Assembly: GCF_024171565.1 (NCBI RefSeq)
Contig: NZ_JALJZZ010000001.1
Span: 496,001-560,000 of the forward strand
DNA from: Okibacterium sp. HSC-33S16
GTDB lineage: Bacteria; Actinomycetota; Actinomycetes; Actinomycetales; Microbacteriaceae
Length of the DNA: 64,000 nucleotides
Reading direction: 5' to 3'
A program made the position numbers and the translations under genes. Position 1 is the stretch's first letter; every line of letters starts with the position of its first letter. Below are positions 40,945 through 50,126 of the stretch, piece after piece. The notes under the pieces were generated by a model. It was given only the letters and a program-made list of their open reading frames with translations. It had not been told where the DNA came from and did not search any database.

Positions 40945-41637
40945 TCAAACGAAGAGGTTTGCCCGCTCGAGGTCTTCCGCGAAGTCAACCTCGACCGCAT
41001 ACAGGTCAGAGATGTCGACGGGCTCGACGAGCATCCGGTCCTGTTCGATGGCGAGCTCAATGCCGCGCTCGAAGTAGTCCTGGTCATCGACGCGGGCAAG
41101 CTGACGAAGCAGGTTTGCCTTGTCGTCACGAGAAACGTAGTTGATTCCGACGGCCTCGCCGAGACCACCCTTGACCGTCTTGGAGAGTTCCTGAATGTAG
41201 CCCTCGGCGCTGGTCGTGTACTTGACCTCTTCATCGGAAACCTTGGAGGTGTTCACAGTGACGAAGGACTGGTCGCGCGCCATCATGACGGCTGCACGAT
41301 CGAGGACGGTCGGGTCGAAGACCACGTCTCCGTTCATCCACAGGACACCACCTGGCTGCGAAGCGTTGAGAGCACGCATCAGGCTCTTCGAGGTGTTGGT
41401 CTGGTCGTACTGCTCGTTGTAAACGAACGATGCCTCGGGGAACGCTTCGATGATGTGGTCGAGCTTGTAGCCGACGACGATGGTCACCTTGACGTTCTTG
41501 CCGAACGCGTGGTGGATGTTGTCGAACTGCTGCTGCATGATGGTGCGGCCGTCGCTCAACTCGGTCAGCGGCTTCGGCAATGAACGGCCGAGACGGCTTC
41601 CCATTCCTGCTGCCAGAATTACTACCTGGGTGGTCAC
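40945..41637 (-). CDS. Nucleotidyltransferase (sugar- or polyol-phosphate cytidylyltransferase-like)
   Basis: 230 residues. LAAGMGSRLG (8-17) with KPL (22-24) is the NTP-binding signature of the GT-A-like nucleotidyltransferases. VLWMNGDVVFD near 100 provides the metal-binding Asp, and YAVEVDFAEDLERA closes the domain with the second metal ligand. The compact size and the NGDVVF and VEVD spacing resemble LicC-type phosphocholine and inositol-1-phosphate cytidylyltransferases. It is a good candidate to make the CDP-alcohol used by the phosphatidyltransferase at 35347-36162. GTG start with GAGGAGA 6 nt upstream. Divergent from the disordered ABC ATPase gene across 259 bp. Confidence 0.8.
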   Translation of the reverse strand: MTTQVVILAAGMGSRLGRSLPKPLTELSDGRTIMQQQFDNIHHAFGKNVKVTIVVGYKLDHIIEAFPEASFVYNEQYDQTNTSKSLMRALNASQPGGVLWMNGDVVFDPTVLDRAAVMMARDQSFVTVNTSKVSDEEVKYTTSAEGYIQELSKTVKGGLGEAVGINYVSRDDKANLLRQLARVDDQDYFERGIELAIEQDRMLVEPVDISDLYAVEVDFAEDLERANLFV

Positions 41638-41884
41638 GAGATTCTCCTCAAGATCGATTCAAGGCCGTTCCGGCCGCCGTCTGTGGCGGGCTTTACGCGG
41701 AATTAACCTGAAAGTAGACGAAATGACACCCCGTTATGCCAAGGTCAACGTTAGCGCGGCACCCTTATTGGGGTCAGTATCTTGACGTTTGTTGTTGTCG
41801 TATCGTAATAAGGCACACGGCGTATTAACAGGTTCAGCACCGGCACAAAACGACATCCGCCTCGAATCACTCGCGGGCAGTTGG

Positions 41885-41890
41885 TAGGTT
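41885..41890 (+). promoter_or_regulatory. -10 hexamer TAGGTT (leaderless start)
   Basis: TAGGTT ends 6 nt before the GTG at 41897, supporting that GTG as the start of the very long ABC ATPase and hence the reality of its disordered N-terminal region. Confidence 0.6.
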
Positions 41891-41896
41891 GTATCA

Positions 41897-44500
41897 GTGA
41901 CTATTGTGCCGCCCGCTTCCCCCGACGACACACCAGAAGACCCCGCGCTGAGCGCGCCGGATTCCGGGTCGTCAAACGAGTCCGCTGCCGCACCGGTCAG
42001 TCCCCATGAAGAGGGATCGGGCACAGACGGTGGAAGCCAGTCGGCCGGTCCGGCGTCGAAGCCGCGCACACCTGCGAAGCCGCGGTCATCTACCCCAACG
42101 TCGCCGAAGAAGAAGCCTGCTGCTCGGTCTACGACAACGGCTCCGGGCGCGACCGAGTCCGTTCCTGGAACGTCCTCCGAGGGCGCTTCTGGCGGGGAAA
42201 CCACTTCACCGGCGCCGAAGAAGTCGGCTGCCCGAAGCTCGTCTTCGACGGCCAAAGCCAAGGCGCCACGAACGACGACGAAACCGGCTGCTTCCTCGAG
42301 AGGTGCAACGGCCGCGACTGCGGCTGACGGTGTCCCTGACACGTCGTCAACCGGAGATTCACCCGTCAAGGCTCCGGCAGTTACGAGCACCGCGGCAAAG
42401 AAACCTGCGGCGAAAACGCCAGCGCGAAAAGCTCCGGCGAAATCGACGACTGCGAAGTCGACGACTGCCAAGTCCACGACCGCGAAGTCCACCTCCTCCA
42501 AGTCGACGACTGCCAAGACGAGCGGCGCCGCCGCCAAGAAGACAACGGCCAAGAAACCGAGCAAGCCGGTCGAGTCCGAAGCCCTACCGACTCCCGGTGT
42601 CGCGGATACCGAGAAGATGCCGGCGAGCCTGGAACAGAACGCAACTGCATCCGTCGACGTGACCGCTGCGGGGACCCCAGGGGAGTCCTTAAGTGGTGAG
42701 GCCTCCACGCTGGCGAAGCCCTCTGGCGCGCCCAAGAAACGCACAGCGACGAAGGCCGTGCAGGCGCCGGCTCCACGAGCTCGCGTGGCGGCATCCATGG
42801 CAAAGTCGCCAGATGAAGTCGCTGAGCACGTGGCACCAAAGGTGGCACTCGACACCGCTCAGATCCCGCCCGTACCGCCGCTTCCCGTCGTTCCCCCTGT
42901 GCCGCCTCTGCCCAGTGAGAACGAGCCAGCTGAGCCAGCTGAGCGGACCGAGGTCGACCCAGAAGCGCCGACGGAAGAGGAAGCGGTATCAAACGAGTAC
43001 GATCTCACGTCGGAGCCCATGGTGGCGGGGACAAACCCCGAACCGTCGTCCGCCGACGCTGCGGCGTCAAGCGACGAACGTCCACCGCTGCCCGAAATGT
43101 CGGCAGAGGAAGCCGCTCTGCAATTCGAGACGCTTCCCGACTCTGCCGAACAGGCTTCCGGTGTGGAAAACCACGAACCGATGAAGTTCGTCTGGAGCAA
43201 GCGCTGGCCGTTCCTCTCGCTGGTTCCTGTCACCTCGGGCGAAAAGCCTATTGGCGCTGACAGTCCTGCCATAGAGGACCCTTACGTCGATACCAGCGAC
43301 ATCGAGGACGCCGAGGTGGATCGCGCGCCAACACGGGCGCCAGCACTTGACGACGAAGCGGTCGAAAACTTCTTCACCGTCACGGAACAACCCGCGGAGC
43401 CGTCCAAGGTCGAGCTTAAGGAAGCCGAACACGGTGCTCCCGTTGGGTACGAACCAGATCACGTCTCCGTCGACGACGTGGAGAGCTCGCCTGCGTCTGC
43501 CTCGCCAGCGGATCAGGTTGAGCCGTTCAGTGCGTCCACGACCCACGATGTTCCTGAATTGGCTGACGAACCTGCGGACCCGCTGGCCGACGAAATCGCC
43601 TCGGAAACTTTCGCGGGGGCTGCTTCTCTCCCATCCGGGACTACCCAAACTGAGACCACCGTTGGCTACAGCCACGAAGTCCGTGCGACACCTGACGCAG
43701 TTCCGACCCGCGCCGGCGGTGCCGCCGATCTGACGGACGCGCCGATCGTGCTGAGCATCAGCAACCTGTCCCGCAGCTTCGGTGACACGGTCGCTGTGGA
43801 CGGGATCGATCTCGAGGTGCGTGAGGGCTCGTTCTACGGCATCGTCGGGCCCAACGGGGCTGGTAAGACGACGACCCTGTCCATGATCACCGGTCTCCTC
43901 CGTCCGGACTCTGGAAGCATCACCGTTCACGGCATCGATGTATGGGAGACCCCGGATAAGGCCAAGCGCGCGATTGGCGTTCTTCCCGATCGCCTTCGGC
44001 TGTTTGATCGACTCACCGGCGCTCAGCTCTTGTACTATTCCGGCGTCCTTCGCGGACTTGACGGAGCAACGGTGCGGTCTCGCGTGAAGGATCTTGCCGT
44101 GGCCTTCGGTTTGGAAGACGCGCTCAATCGTCTCGTCACCGACTACTCGGCGGGTATGACCAAGAAGGTCGCGCTCGCGTCCGCCATGATTCATTCGCCG
44201 CGGCTCCTCGTTCTTGATGAGCCCTTCGAATCGGTGGATCCCGTCTCCGCGGCAAATGTCATTGAGATTCTCCAGAAGTACGTTGCACACGGCGGAACCG
44301 TGGTGCTTTCAAGCCACGGAATGGACCTCATCCAACGCGTGTGCGACCACGTGGCTATCGTTGTGAACGGTCAGGTTCTTGCTGCTGGCGCGGTGGACGA
44401 TGTCCGCGGTAACGGCACACTTGAAGACCGGTTCGTCGAACTCGCAGGCGGGCGCAAGGCCGCAGAAGGTATGGAATGGTTGCACAGCTTCTCCGACTAA
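41897..44500 (+). CDS. ABC transporter ATPase with about 610-residue disordered N-terminal extension
   Basis: 867 residues, about 3.5 times the usual ATPase length. Residues about 614-867 are a complete ABC domain: Walker A GPNGAGKTT (651-659), signature YSAGMTKK (750-757, for LSGGQ), Walker B LLVLDEP (770-776), H-loop His807. Residues 1-613 are low complexity. Roughly 50-250 are Lys/Ala/Pro/Ser/Thr-rich, like histone H1 tails, with a KSTTA repeat near 182-210. A Pro stretch (PPVPPLP) and then a long acidic Glu/Asp/Ala/Pro region follow, interrupted by a hydrophobic patch KFVWSKRWPFLSLVP near 431. The frame is open throughout and a -10 precedes the GTG. It overlaps the permease gene by 25 bp. 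Confidence 0.9.
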   Translation: MTIVPPASPDDTPEDPALSAPDSGSSNESAAAPVSPHEEGSGTDGGSQSAGPASKPRTPAKPRSSTPTSPKKKPAARSTTTAPGATESVPGTSSEGASGGETTSPAPKKSAARSSSSTAKAKAPRTTTKPAASSRGATAATAADGVPDTSSTGDSPVKAPAVTSTAAKKPAAKTPARKAPAKSTTAKSTTAKSTTAKSTSSKSTTAKTSGAAAKKTTAKKPSKPVESEALPTPGVADTEKMPASLEQNATASVDVTAAGTPGESLSGEASTLAKPSGAPKKRTATKAVQAPAPRARVAASMAKSPDEVAEHVAPKVALDTAQIPPVPPLPVVPPVPPLPSENEPAEPAERTEVDPEAPTEEEAVSNEYDLTSEPMVAGTNPEPSSADAAASSDERPPLPEMSAEEAALQFETLPDSAEQASGVENHEPMKFVWSKRWPFLSLVPVTSGEKPIGADSPAIEDPYVDTSDIEDAEVDRAPTRAPALDDEAVENFFTVTEQPAEPSKVELKEAEHGAPVGYEPDHVSVDDVESSPASASPADQVEPFSASTTHDVPELADEPADPLADEIASETFAGAASLPSGTTQTETTVGYSHEVRATPDAVPTRAGGAADLTDAPIVLSISNLSRSFGDTVAVDGIDLEVREGSFYGIVGPNGAGKTTTLSMITGLLRPDSGSITVHGIDVWETPDKAKRAIGVLPDRLRLFDRLTGAQLLYYSGVLRGLDGATVRSRVKDLAVAFGLEDALNRLVTDYSAGMTKKVALASAMIHSPRLLVLDEPFESVDPVSAANVIEILQKYVAHGGTVVLSSHGMDLIQRVCDHVAIVVNGQVLAAGAVDDVRGNGTLEDRFVELAGGRKAAEGMEWLHSFSD
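42440..42520 (+). repeat. 15-bp tandem repeat encoding KSTTA in the ABC ATPase N-terminus
   Basis: About five diverged copies of AAGTCGACGACTGCC in frame encode KSTTA, KSTTA, KSTTA, KSTSS, KSTTA. This gives a Lys/Thr/Ser-rich run like that of actinobacterial histone-like tails, and its copy number is likely to vary. Confidence 0.8.
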
Positions 44501-46047
44501 GGCTGCAGCTGCTGGCCAACGTCTTTCGGCGAAGCCCCTGGCAGATCTTCGGCATCCTTCTTGCGACCGTCGCCGGCGCAGGGCTCGTTTACCTGCTTGG
44601 CGCGGCGCTTGTTGCTCTGCGTTTCGCTCCAGATGAGCTGACGCGCAACATTCTCGTCTTCATCGGCTCCTTCGTGATCCTCGGTTTCGTCTTGCTTCCT
44701 CTGATCTTCGGTGTTGACGATGACATGGACCCCCGGTGCTTCGCCCTGTTCGGAACCCGCAGTAGGACGCTCTCCACCGGCCTATTGGTTGCGGCGCTCG
44801 TGAGCGTGCCTTCCGTAGTCATTCTGATCCTCAGCCTGCTCACCGCGGTGACCTGGTCGCGGGGATTCCTGCCCTTCGTTCTGGCGCTTTTGTCCGCTGT
44901 GCTCGTCGTGGCCACCTGCGTGGTCGCCGCCCGTGTGACAACGGCTGTCGCGTCGCTGCTCCTCTCAACGCGCCGCTCCAGGGAGTTGACCGGTGTGATC
45001 GGCATCGTGGTGCTCGTCCTCCTCGCGCCAGCAGCCATTCTTCTTTCGAGTGTCAACTGGGGTCGGGACGGTGCAGCGGTACTCGGAAGTGCGGCCGACG
45101 TGATCAGCTGGACGCCATTCGGCGCCGTTTGGTCGTTTCCTGGCGACGTCGCGATGGGCAACATTGGCGCAGCGTTCCTCAAGCTTCTGATCTCGATCGC
45201 CACTGCGGGGCTTCTCTGGCTGGCGTGGGATCGCCTCGTCGCGTACATGCTGGTTACCCCTGAGCGGGAACCGGTGGTGAAGACCTACGGCGGCATGGGA
45301 TGGTTTGACGTGTTGCCTTCCCGCCCCAGCGCGGTCATCGCGGCACGAAGCATCACCTACTGGGCACGTGACCCTCGCTACCTGGTCTCCATCGTGATCA
45401 TCCCGATCGTTCCGATCATCATGATCGTTCCGTTCCTGGTGGTCGGCGTCCCGCTGCAAACACTTGCCCTGCTTCCGCTTCCCGTGATGGCCATCTTCCT
45501 CGGCTGGTCCCTGCACAACGACCTCGCGTTCGACTCGACGGCCGTCTGGCTGCACTTCGCATCGGGCGTGCGCGGGTACGCCGACAGGCTCGGCCGGATG
45601 TTCCCCGTCGTGCTCATCGGTATTCCGCTGATCATCATCGGTTCCATGGTGAGCATCACCTTCTACGGGGACTGGGTGGTGTTGCCTTCAATGATCGGCG
45701 TCTCCACCGCCTTGTTCCTTGGGGGAGTGGGACTGTCGAGCTACATCTCAGCGCGGTTCCCGTATCCCGCAGCCCTGCCAGGTGACAGCCCCTTCCAACA
45801 GCCCCAGTCGTCCGGCGCTTTAGGCGGTTTGTCTCAGACGTTCGGCTTGGTCGGTTCGCTCCTGGTTGCTACCCCAGCGCTTGTGCTGGCGTGGTTCGGC
45901 TTCACTGACGACCCGTCGTGGCACGCGCTCGCGCTGTGGGCGGGAGTGGGCCTCGGAGTGGTCGCGCTCATCGCCGGAGTCTGGATCGGCGGGCGGGTCT
46001 TTGACCGGCGCGGCCCCGAGATCATGGCCTTCGCCGTCAGCCACTAG
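44476..46047 (+). CDS. ABC transporter permease, large multi-span membrane protein
   Basis: 523 residues with about twelve hydrophobic segments. It starts with a basic amphipathic stretch (LLRLRLQLLANVFRR), and a cytoplasmic loop (EPVVKTYGGMGWFDVLP) in the middle separates two halves of about six spans each. This matches the large actinobacterial transport permeases found beside ABC ATPases. Conserved FGTRSRTLSTGLL near 95 is typical of that group. Substrate unknown. The ATG lies inside the 3' end of the ATPase gene (25-bp overlap), so the transporter pair is translationally coupled. Confidence 0.8.
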   Translation: MVAQLLRLRLQLLANVFRRSPWQIFGILLATVAGAGLVYLLGAALVALRFAPDELTRNILVFIGSFVILGFVLLPLIFGVDDDMDPRCFALFGTRSRTLSTGLLVAALVSVPSVVILILSLLTAVTWSRGFLPFVLALLSAVLVVATCVVAARVTTAVASLLLSTRRSRELTGVIGIVVLVLLAPAAILLSSVNWGRDGAAVLGSAADVISWTPFGAVWSFPGDVAMGNIGAAFLKLLISIATAGLLWLAWDRLVAYMLVTPEREPVVKTYGGMGWFDVLPSRPSAVIAARSITYWARDPRYLVSIVIIPIVPIIMIVPFLVVGVPLQTLALLPLPVMAIFLGWSLHNDLAFDSTAVWLHFASGVRGYADRLGRMFPVVLIGIPLIIIGSMVSITFYGDWVVLPSMIGVSTALFLGGVGLSSYISARFPYPAALPGDSPFQQPQSSGALGGLSQTFGLVGSLLVATPALVLAWFGFTDDPSWHALALWAGVGLGVVALIAGVWIGGRVFDRRGPEIMAFAVSH

Positions 46048-46062
46048 GCCCAACCGACCGCG

Positions 46063-46068
46063 TACAAT
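46063..46068 (+). promoter_or_regulatory. -10 hexamer TACAAT (leaderless start)
   Basis: TACAAT, a near-perfect -10, ends 6 nt before the ATG at 46075 and no Shine-Dalgarno is present. Confidence 0.7.
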
Positions 46069-46074
46069 TGCACC

Positions 46075-46365
46075 ATGATGAACGTACGCGTGAGCATTGC
46101 AGATCCAGGATCCCGGCCGGACGCCGGCGGCACATCGGTTCTCGACCGCGAACTCGAAGAACTCCTCAACAGTGAGGGAGTCGAGCCCGGCGATCACGAA
46201 CGTTTTTCCCACTACGTGAAGAAAGACAAGATTCTCCAGTCGGCGATCAGCGGTAAGCCGGTCAAGGCGCTGTGCGGCAAGAAGTGGACGCCAGGGCGCG
46301 ACCCAGAGAAGTTCCCGGTCTGCCCGACGTGCAAAGAGATCTACGAAAAGATGAAAGCCGAGTAG
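46075..46365 (+). CDS. DUF3039 family small zinc-ribbon-like protein
   Basis: 96 residues. LDRELEELLN and DHERFSHYVKKDKI precede VKALCGKKWTPGRDPEKFPVCPTCKEIYEKM, a conserved actinobacterial signature with three cysteines (CGKKW...CPTC) that could bind a metal. Function unknown; cytoplasmic. The start could be either of two adjacent ATG codons, and the first has the better -10 spacing. Convergent with pncB, 8 bp apart. Confidence 0.88.
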   Translation: MMNVRVSIADPGSRPDAGGTSVLDRELEELLNSEGVEPGDHERFSHYVKKDKILQSAISGKPVKALCGKKWTPGRDPEKFPVCPTCKEIYEKMKAE

Positions 46366-46373
46366 TTCGGTTT

Positions 46374-47708
46374 TTAGCTGACGAACCGCGTCGGCAACGC
46401 GGGGTCCCCCCGGCCGAGCCGCGAGGCATCCGCCGGCAATTCGGCAAGAACGCGCGCACGGTGTTCGCGCGCCTTCGCTGTGCCGGCCGGTCCGGTGTAT
46501 TGCGGGTCGATCTCGCCCGACTCGACCAGCTGCACAAGCAGAGGACGTTCATGATCGTTTGAATGAACGGATGTTTCGGGGCCGTCGCCCACGTACACAA
46601 CTTCTTCGATGGCGACTTTCGCGTCGTTGAGTCGGCGGACCGGGTACTTGCGCCCGCCGATGCTGACCTTGCCCTGCGACGTTTTCGCGACGGACACCCA
46701 GTTGCCGTCGTCGTCCTTGCGGGCGACCAGCTTGTAGACCATTCCGGCGGCGGGGGAGCCCGACCCGGTGACGACCGATGTGCCTACTCCATACGAATCA
46801 ACCGGCACGGCTGCCAGCGCGGCGATCGCGTGTTCGTCGAGGTCGTTGGTGACGGTGATCTTCGTGTTCATTGCGCCGAGCGCGTCCAGCTGCTTGCGCA
46901 CCTCAAGCACGAGCGTGGGCAGGTCACCCGAGTCGAGTCGAACGGCACCCAGTTCTGGCCCGGCAACACGAACCGCTGTTTCGATGCCTTTCTCGATGTC
47001 GTAGGTATCGACGAGGAGGGTGGTTCCCGGTCCGGACGCTGCGATCTGGGCCCGGAACGCTTCCTCTTCGGTTGCGTGGAGAAGGGTGAACGCGTGAGCT
47101 GCAGTGCCCATGGTCGGGATACCCCAGCTCCGGCCTGCTTCGAGATTGCTTGTCGCGTCGAAGCCGGCGACATACGCCGCGCGAGCGGCCGCGACGGCGG
47201 CGTGCTCGTTCGCGCGCCGAGAACCCATCTCAGCGACCGGCCGACCGCGGGCCGCCGTGACCATGCGACTCGCCGCGTTGGCGACCGCCGTGTCGTAGTT
47301 GAGCACACTGAGGATGAGTGTTTCGAGGACGACGCCCTCGGCGAATGACGACTCGACGGTCAGCACGGGAGAGTTCGGGAAATACGCCTCGCCCTCCTGA
47401 TAGCCCCAAATATCGCCGGAGAACCGGTAGTCGCTCAGCCAGTCGAGTGTTCTCTGCGCCACAACGGCGTTGTCGCGCAGCCAGGAGAGCTCTGTCTCCT
47501 GGAAACGGAAGTCGCGGATCATTTCGAGGAGTCGGCCGGTGCCGGCAACAATCCCGTACCGGCGAGCCCCAGGGAGGCGGCGTCCGAACACCTCGAACAT
47601 GCACTCGGTGTCGGCGGTGCCATTGGCCAGCGCCGCGTCCACCATCGTCAGTTCGTAACGATCGGTATAGAGGGCTGTTGAGTTGTGCGGTGATGTCGAG
47701 AGGCTCAC
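46374..47708 (-). CDS. pncB: Nicotinate phosphoribosyltransferase
   Basis: 444 residues, normal for the bacterial enzyme. Landmarks: [18 protein letters not shown] at the start, [22 protein letters not shown] in the active-site region, [12 protein letters not shown] with the catalytic His, [20 protein letters not shown], and [10 protein letters not shown] with the GVGTSVVTG phosphate loop. It makes nicotinate mononucleotide from nicotinate and PRPP for NAD salvage (Preiss-Handler pathway). The GTG start has TAGGCT 6 nt upstream on the minus strand. Divergent from murI. Confidence 0.95.
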   Translation of the reverse strand: MSLSTSPHNSTALYTDRYELTMVDAALANGTADTECMFEVFGRRLPGARRYGIVAGTGRLLEMIRDFRFQETELSWLRDNAVVAQRTLDWLSDYRFSGDIWGYQEGEAYFPNSPVLTVESSFAEGVVLETLILSVLNYDTAVANAASRMVTAARGRPVAEMGSRRANEHAAVAAARAAYVAGFDATSNLEAGRSWGIPTMGTAAHAFTLLHATEEEAFRAQIAASGPGTTLLVDTYDIEKGIETAVRVAGPELGAVRLDSGDLPTLVLEVRKQLDALGAMNTKITVTNDLDEHAIAALAAVPVDSYGVGTSVVTGSGSPAAGMVYKLVARKDDDGNWVSVAKTSQGKVSIGGRKYPVRRLNDAKVAIEEVVYVGDGPETSVHSNDHERPLLVQLVESGEIDPQYTGPAGTAKAREHRARVLAELPADASRLGRGDPALPTRFVS

Positions 47709-47714
47709 CCCGCC

Positions 47715-47720
47715 AGCCTA
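47715..47720 (-). promoter_or_regulatory. -10 hexamer TAGGCT of pncB (leaderless start)
   Basis: On the minus strand TAGGCT is separated by exactly 6 nt from the GTG at 47708-47706. Confidence 0.6.
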
Positions 47721-47782
47721 GCGACGGCGTCCCGCTTTGTGCGCTGGGCTTGCGGCGCCCGCGCCTCACCCATACGGCGCTG

Positions 47783-47788
47783 TAGGCT
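47783..47788 (+). promoter_or_regulatory. -10 hexamer TAGGCT of murI (leaderless start)
   Basis: TAGGCT lies 7 nt before the GTG at 47796, so this GTG is the likely start of murI and not the upstream in-frame ATG. Confidence 0.6.
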
Positions 47789-47795
47789 TGAACCC

Positions 47796-48632
47796 GTGAA
47801 TGATGCGCCAATCGGAATCTTCGACTCCGGAGTCGGCGGGCTCACCGTCGCTCGTGCGATCCAGGATCAGCTCCCCAACGAAGAGATCCTCTACGTCGGG
47901 GACACCGCGCACTCTCCCTACGGGCCCAAACCCATCGCTGACGTTCGTCGCTTTTCGCTCGAGGTTCTGGATGACTTGATCGCCCAGGGTGTGAAGATGA
48001 TCGTTATCGCGTGCAATACCGCGTCTGCGGCCATGCTGCGCGACGCCAGGGAACGATATTCAGTTCCCGTCATCGAGGTCATCCAACCCGCCGTTCGGAC
48101 GGCTGTGGCGAGTACACGAAACCAACGGGTCGGCGTCATCGGCACCGAAGGAACCATCAACTCACGCGCGTATGAAGACGCGTTCGCTGCGGCCCCAGAC
48201 CTCTCGCTCTTCACCGCCGCGTGCCCGCGCTTTGTTGAGTTCGTCGAGGCCGGGATCACGTCGGGGCCGGACGTTCTCGCGACGGCCGAGCAGTACCTCA
48301 GGCCGCTCGCCGATGCCCGGGTCGACACGGTCGTCCTCGGCTGCACGCACTACCCGTTCCTCAAAGGGGCCATCTCCTACGTCATGGGCCCGGGGGTCAC
48401 ACTCGTGTCGAGCGACACCGAGACGGCGAATGATGTCTACCGAGTGCTGGTATCGAGTGGACTCGAGCGCACAAGTCCACGCCCTCCTTCGCACCACTAC
48501 GAAGCAACGGGACCGAGTGAAGATGAGTTCCTCGAACTCGCTCACCGCCTCATCGGTCGCGAGATTTCGCACGTGGACCTGGTCCAGACCGGCGTCATCG
48601 ACCTGGCCGCCATGCGGTCATACGGGTCATAG
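47796..48632 (+). CDS. murI: Glutamate racemase
   Basis: 278 residues. [18 protein letters not shown] at the start, the catalytic Cys73 in IACNTASA and Cys183 in [10 protein letters not shown] are both present, as are DTAHSPYG and the Asp in FDSG. The enzyme makes D-glutamate for peptidoglycan. GTG start preceded by TAGGCT at 7 nt. It is followed by rph and rdgB; in Mycobacterium murI (Rv1338) also precedes rphA and rdgB, so the order is conserved. Confidence 0.96.
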   Translation: MNDAPIGIFDSGVGGLTVARAIQDQLPNEEILYVGDTAHSPYGPKPIADVRRFSLEVLDDLIAQGVKMIVIACNTASAAMLRDARERYSVPVIEVIQPAVRTAVASTRNQRVGVIGTEGTINSRAYEDAFAAAPDLSLFTAACPRFVEFVEAGITSGPDVLATAEQYLRPLADARVDTVVLGCTHYPFLKGAISYVMGPGVTLVSSDTETANDVYRVLVSSGLERTSPRPPSHHYEATGPSEDEFLELAHRLIGREISHVDLVQTGVIDLAAMRSYGS

Positions 48633-48679
48633 CTTTCCCCCACCACCGCCGGTTTTCGGCACAGCCTCAAGGAGTTCTC

Positions 48680-49423
48680 GTGACAGATACCATTCGCAAA
48701 GACGGTCGTAGTACCAATCAGCTCCGCGAGGTCACCATTGAGCGCGGCTGGAGCGACCAGGCCGAGGGGTCCGCGCTGATCTCCTTCGGCAAGACCAAGG
48801 TTCTCTGTACGGCGTCCTTCACCAACGGCGTCCCGCGTTGGCTCGCAGGCAAGGGCAAAGGGTGGGTGACCGCTGAGTATTCGATGCTGCCGCGTTCGAC
48901 CAACAGCCGTATGGACCGCGAGTCAGTGAAGGGCCGCATCGGTGGCCGCACCCACGAAATCTCCCGATTGATTGGACGCAGCCTTCGTGCAGTGATTGAC
49001 ACCAAGGCTCTCGGCGAGAACACGATTGTCATCGACTGCGATGTTCTTCAAGCTGATGGCGGGACCCGAACAGCAGCGATCACGGGTGCGTACGTCGCGC
49101 TGGCTGATGCCATCGAGTGGGCCCGGGGAAAGAAGTTCATCGGACAGAAGTCAACACCACTTATCGATAGCGTTGCCGCCGTGTCGGTCGGCATCATCGA
49201 CGGTGAGCCCATGCTCGACCTCGCCTATGTGGAAGACGTTCGCGCCGAAACCGACATGAACGTGGTCGTTACAGGCCGGGGCCTGTTCGTCGAAGTACAG
49301 GGCACTGCGGAGGGCGCTCCATTCGACCGTAAGGAGCTCGACTCCCTCCTTGACCTCGCTGTGGGTGGCGCTGCCGACCTGACCGCTCTGCAGGTTGCGG
49401 CGCTCGGGCGAGCGTCAGCATGA
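48680..49423 (+). CDS. rph: Ribonuclease PH
   Basis: 247 residues, full length. [54 protein letters not shown] and [24 protein letters not shown] are the phosphorolytic core motifs, with the Arg pair (RxxR) and Asp residues of the phosphate and metal sites. It trims tRNA 3' ends with phosphate. GTG start with AAGGAG 5 nt upstream. The stop overlaps the rdgB ATG by 4 bp (ATGA). Confidence 0.97.
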   Translation: MTDTIRKDGRSTNQLREVTIERGWSDQAEGSALISFGKTKVLCTASFTNGVPRWLAGKGKGWVTAEYSMLPRSTNSRMDRESVKGRIGGRTHEISRLIGRSLRAVIDTKALGENTIVIDCDVLQADGGTRTAAITGAYVALADAIEWARGKKFIGQKSTPLIDSVAAVSVGIIDGEPMLDLAYVEDVRAETDMNVVVTGRGLFVEVQGTAEGAPFDRKELDSLLDLAVGGAADLTALQVAALGRASA

Positions 49424-50031
49424 CCATCGAGGTCGTGCTGGCCACGCACAATCAGCACAAGGTGCAGGAGTTCCAGCGCATTCTCGGCGCTGCTATGCCC
49501 GAGGTCACCGTTCTAGCGTACGACGGGCCTGAACCGGTGGAAGATGGTGTCAGTTTCAGCGAAAATGCGTTGATCAAGGCTCGAGCGGCTGCCGCGCATA
49601 CCGGTCGAATTGCGATGGCCGATGACAGCGGTATATCCGTGGACGTTCTCGGCGGAGCGCCCGGAATCTTCTCCGCACGGTGGGCGGGTCCTGGACACAG
49701 GGACCGCGACAATCTGGAGCTGTTGCTCGCCCAACTGGCTGACATCGCCCCGAAACATCGTGCGGCGACCTTCCTCTGTCACATCGCGCTCGTCGTCCCG
49801 GAAGCCTCTGGTCAGCCGGGTTTCGAGCACGTCTCCGTCGGGGTCTGGCCGGGAGCGTTGGCGACCGAAGCGAGCGGGGAGAACGGCTTTGGTTACGATC
49901 CGATTTTCATCCCCCATGGTTACGAGATCTCGGCGGCTGAGTTGCCACCGGAAACGAAAAATGACATCAGTCATCGGGCCCGTGCGTTCGCAGACCTCAT
50001 TCCCACTCTGAAATCGGTGGCACGCGCCTGA
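49420..50031 (+). CDS. rdgB: XTP/dITP pyrophosphatase (RdgB/HAM1)
   Basis: 203 residues. [12 protein letters not shown] (the SHNxxK-type motif), [38 protein letters not shown], and [13 protein letters not shown] with ISHRARAF are the family's signature motifs. It removes non-canonical purine nucleotides (XTP, dITP) to protect DNA. Starts inside the rph stop codon (ATGA), so it is translationally coupled. Confidence 0.96.
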   Translation: MTIEVVLATHNQHKVQEFQRILGAAMPEVTVLAYDGPEPVEDGVSFSENALIKARAAAAHTGRIAMADDSGISVDVLGGAPGIFSARWAGPGHRDRDNLELLLAQLADIAPKHRAATFLCHIALVVPEASGQPGFEHVSVGVWPGALATEASGENGFGYDPIFIPHGYEISAAELPPETKNDISHRARAFADLIPTLKSVARA

Positions 50032-50114
50032 AGCGTTATCGCGCTGAGACGAGAATGAGAACGGCCATCGTTACTATCAAGGCCAGCAGTCTGGTGAAGC
50101 GTCTCGCTCCCGCA

Positions 50115-50120
50115 TAGCTT
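50115..50120 (+). promoter_or_regulatory. -10 hexamer TAGCTT (leaderless start)
   Basis: TAGCTT ends 6 nt before the ATG at 50127 of the cation transporter gene. Confidence 0.55.
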
Positions 50121-50126
50121 TGAGTT

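Noticed and set aside
46366-46373. Terminator between DUF3039 and pncB
   Set aside because: The 8-bp gap has only a short T-run (TTCGGTTTTTAG spanning it) and no stem; convergent ends overlap too closely for a separate hairpin to be called.
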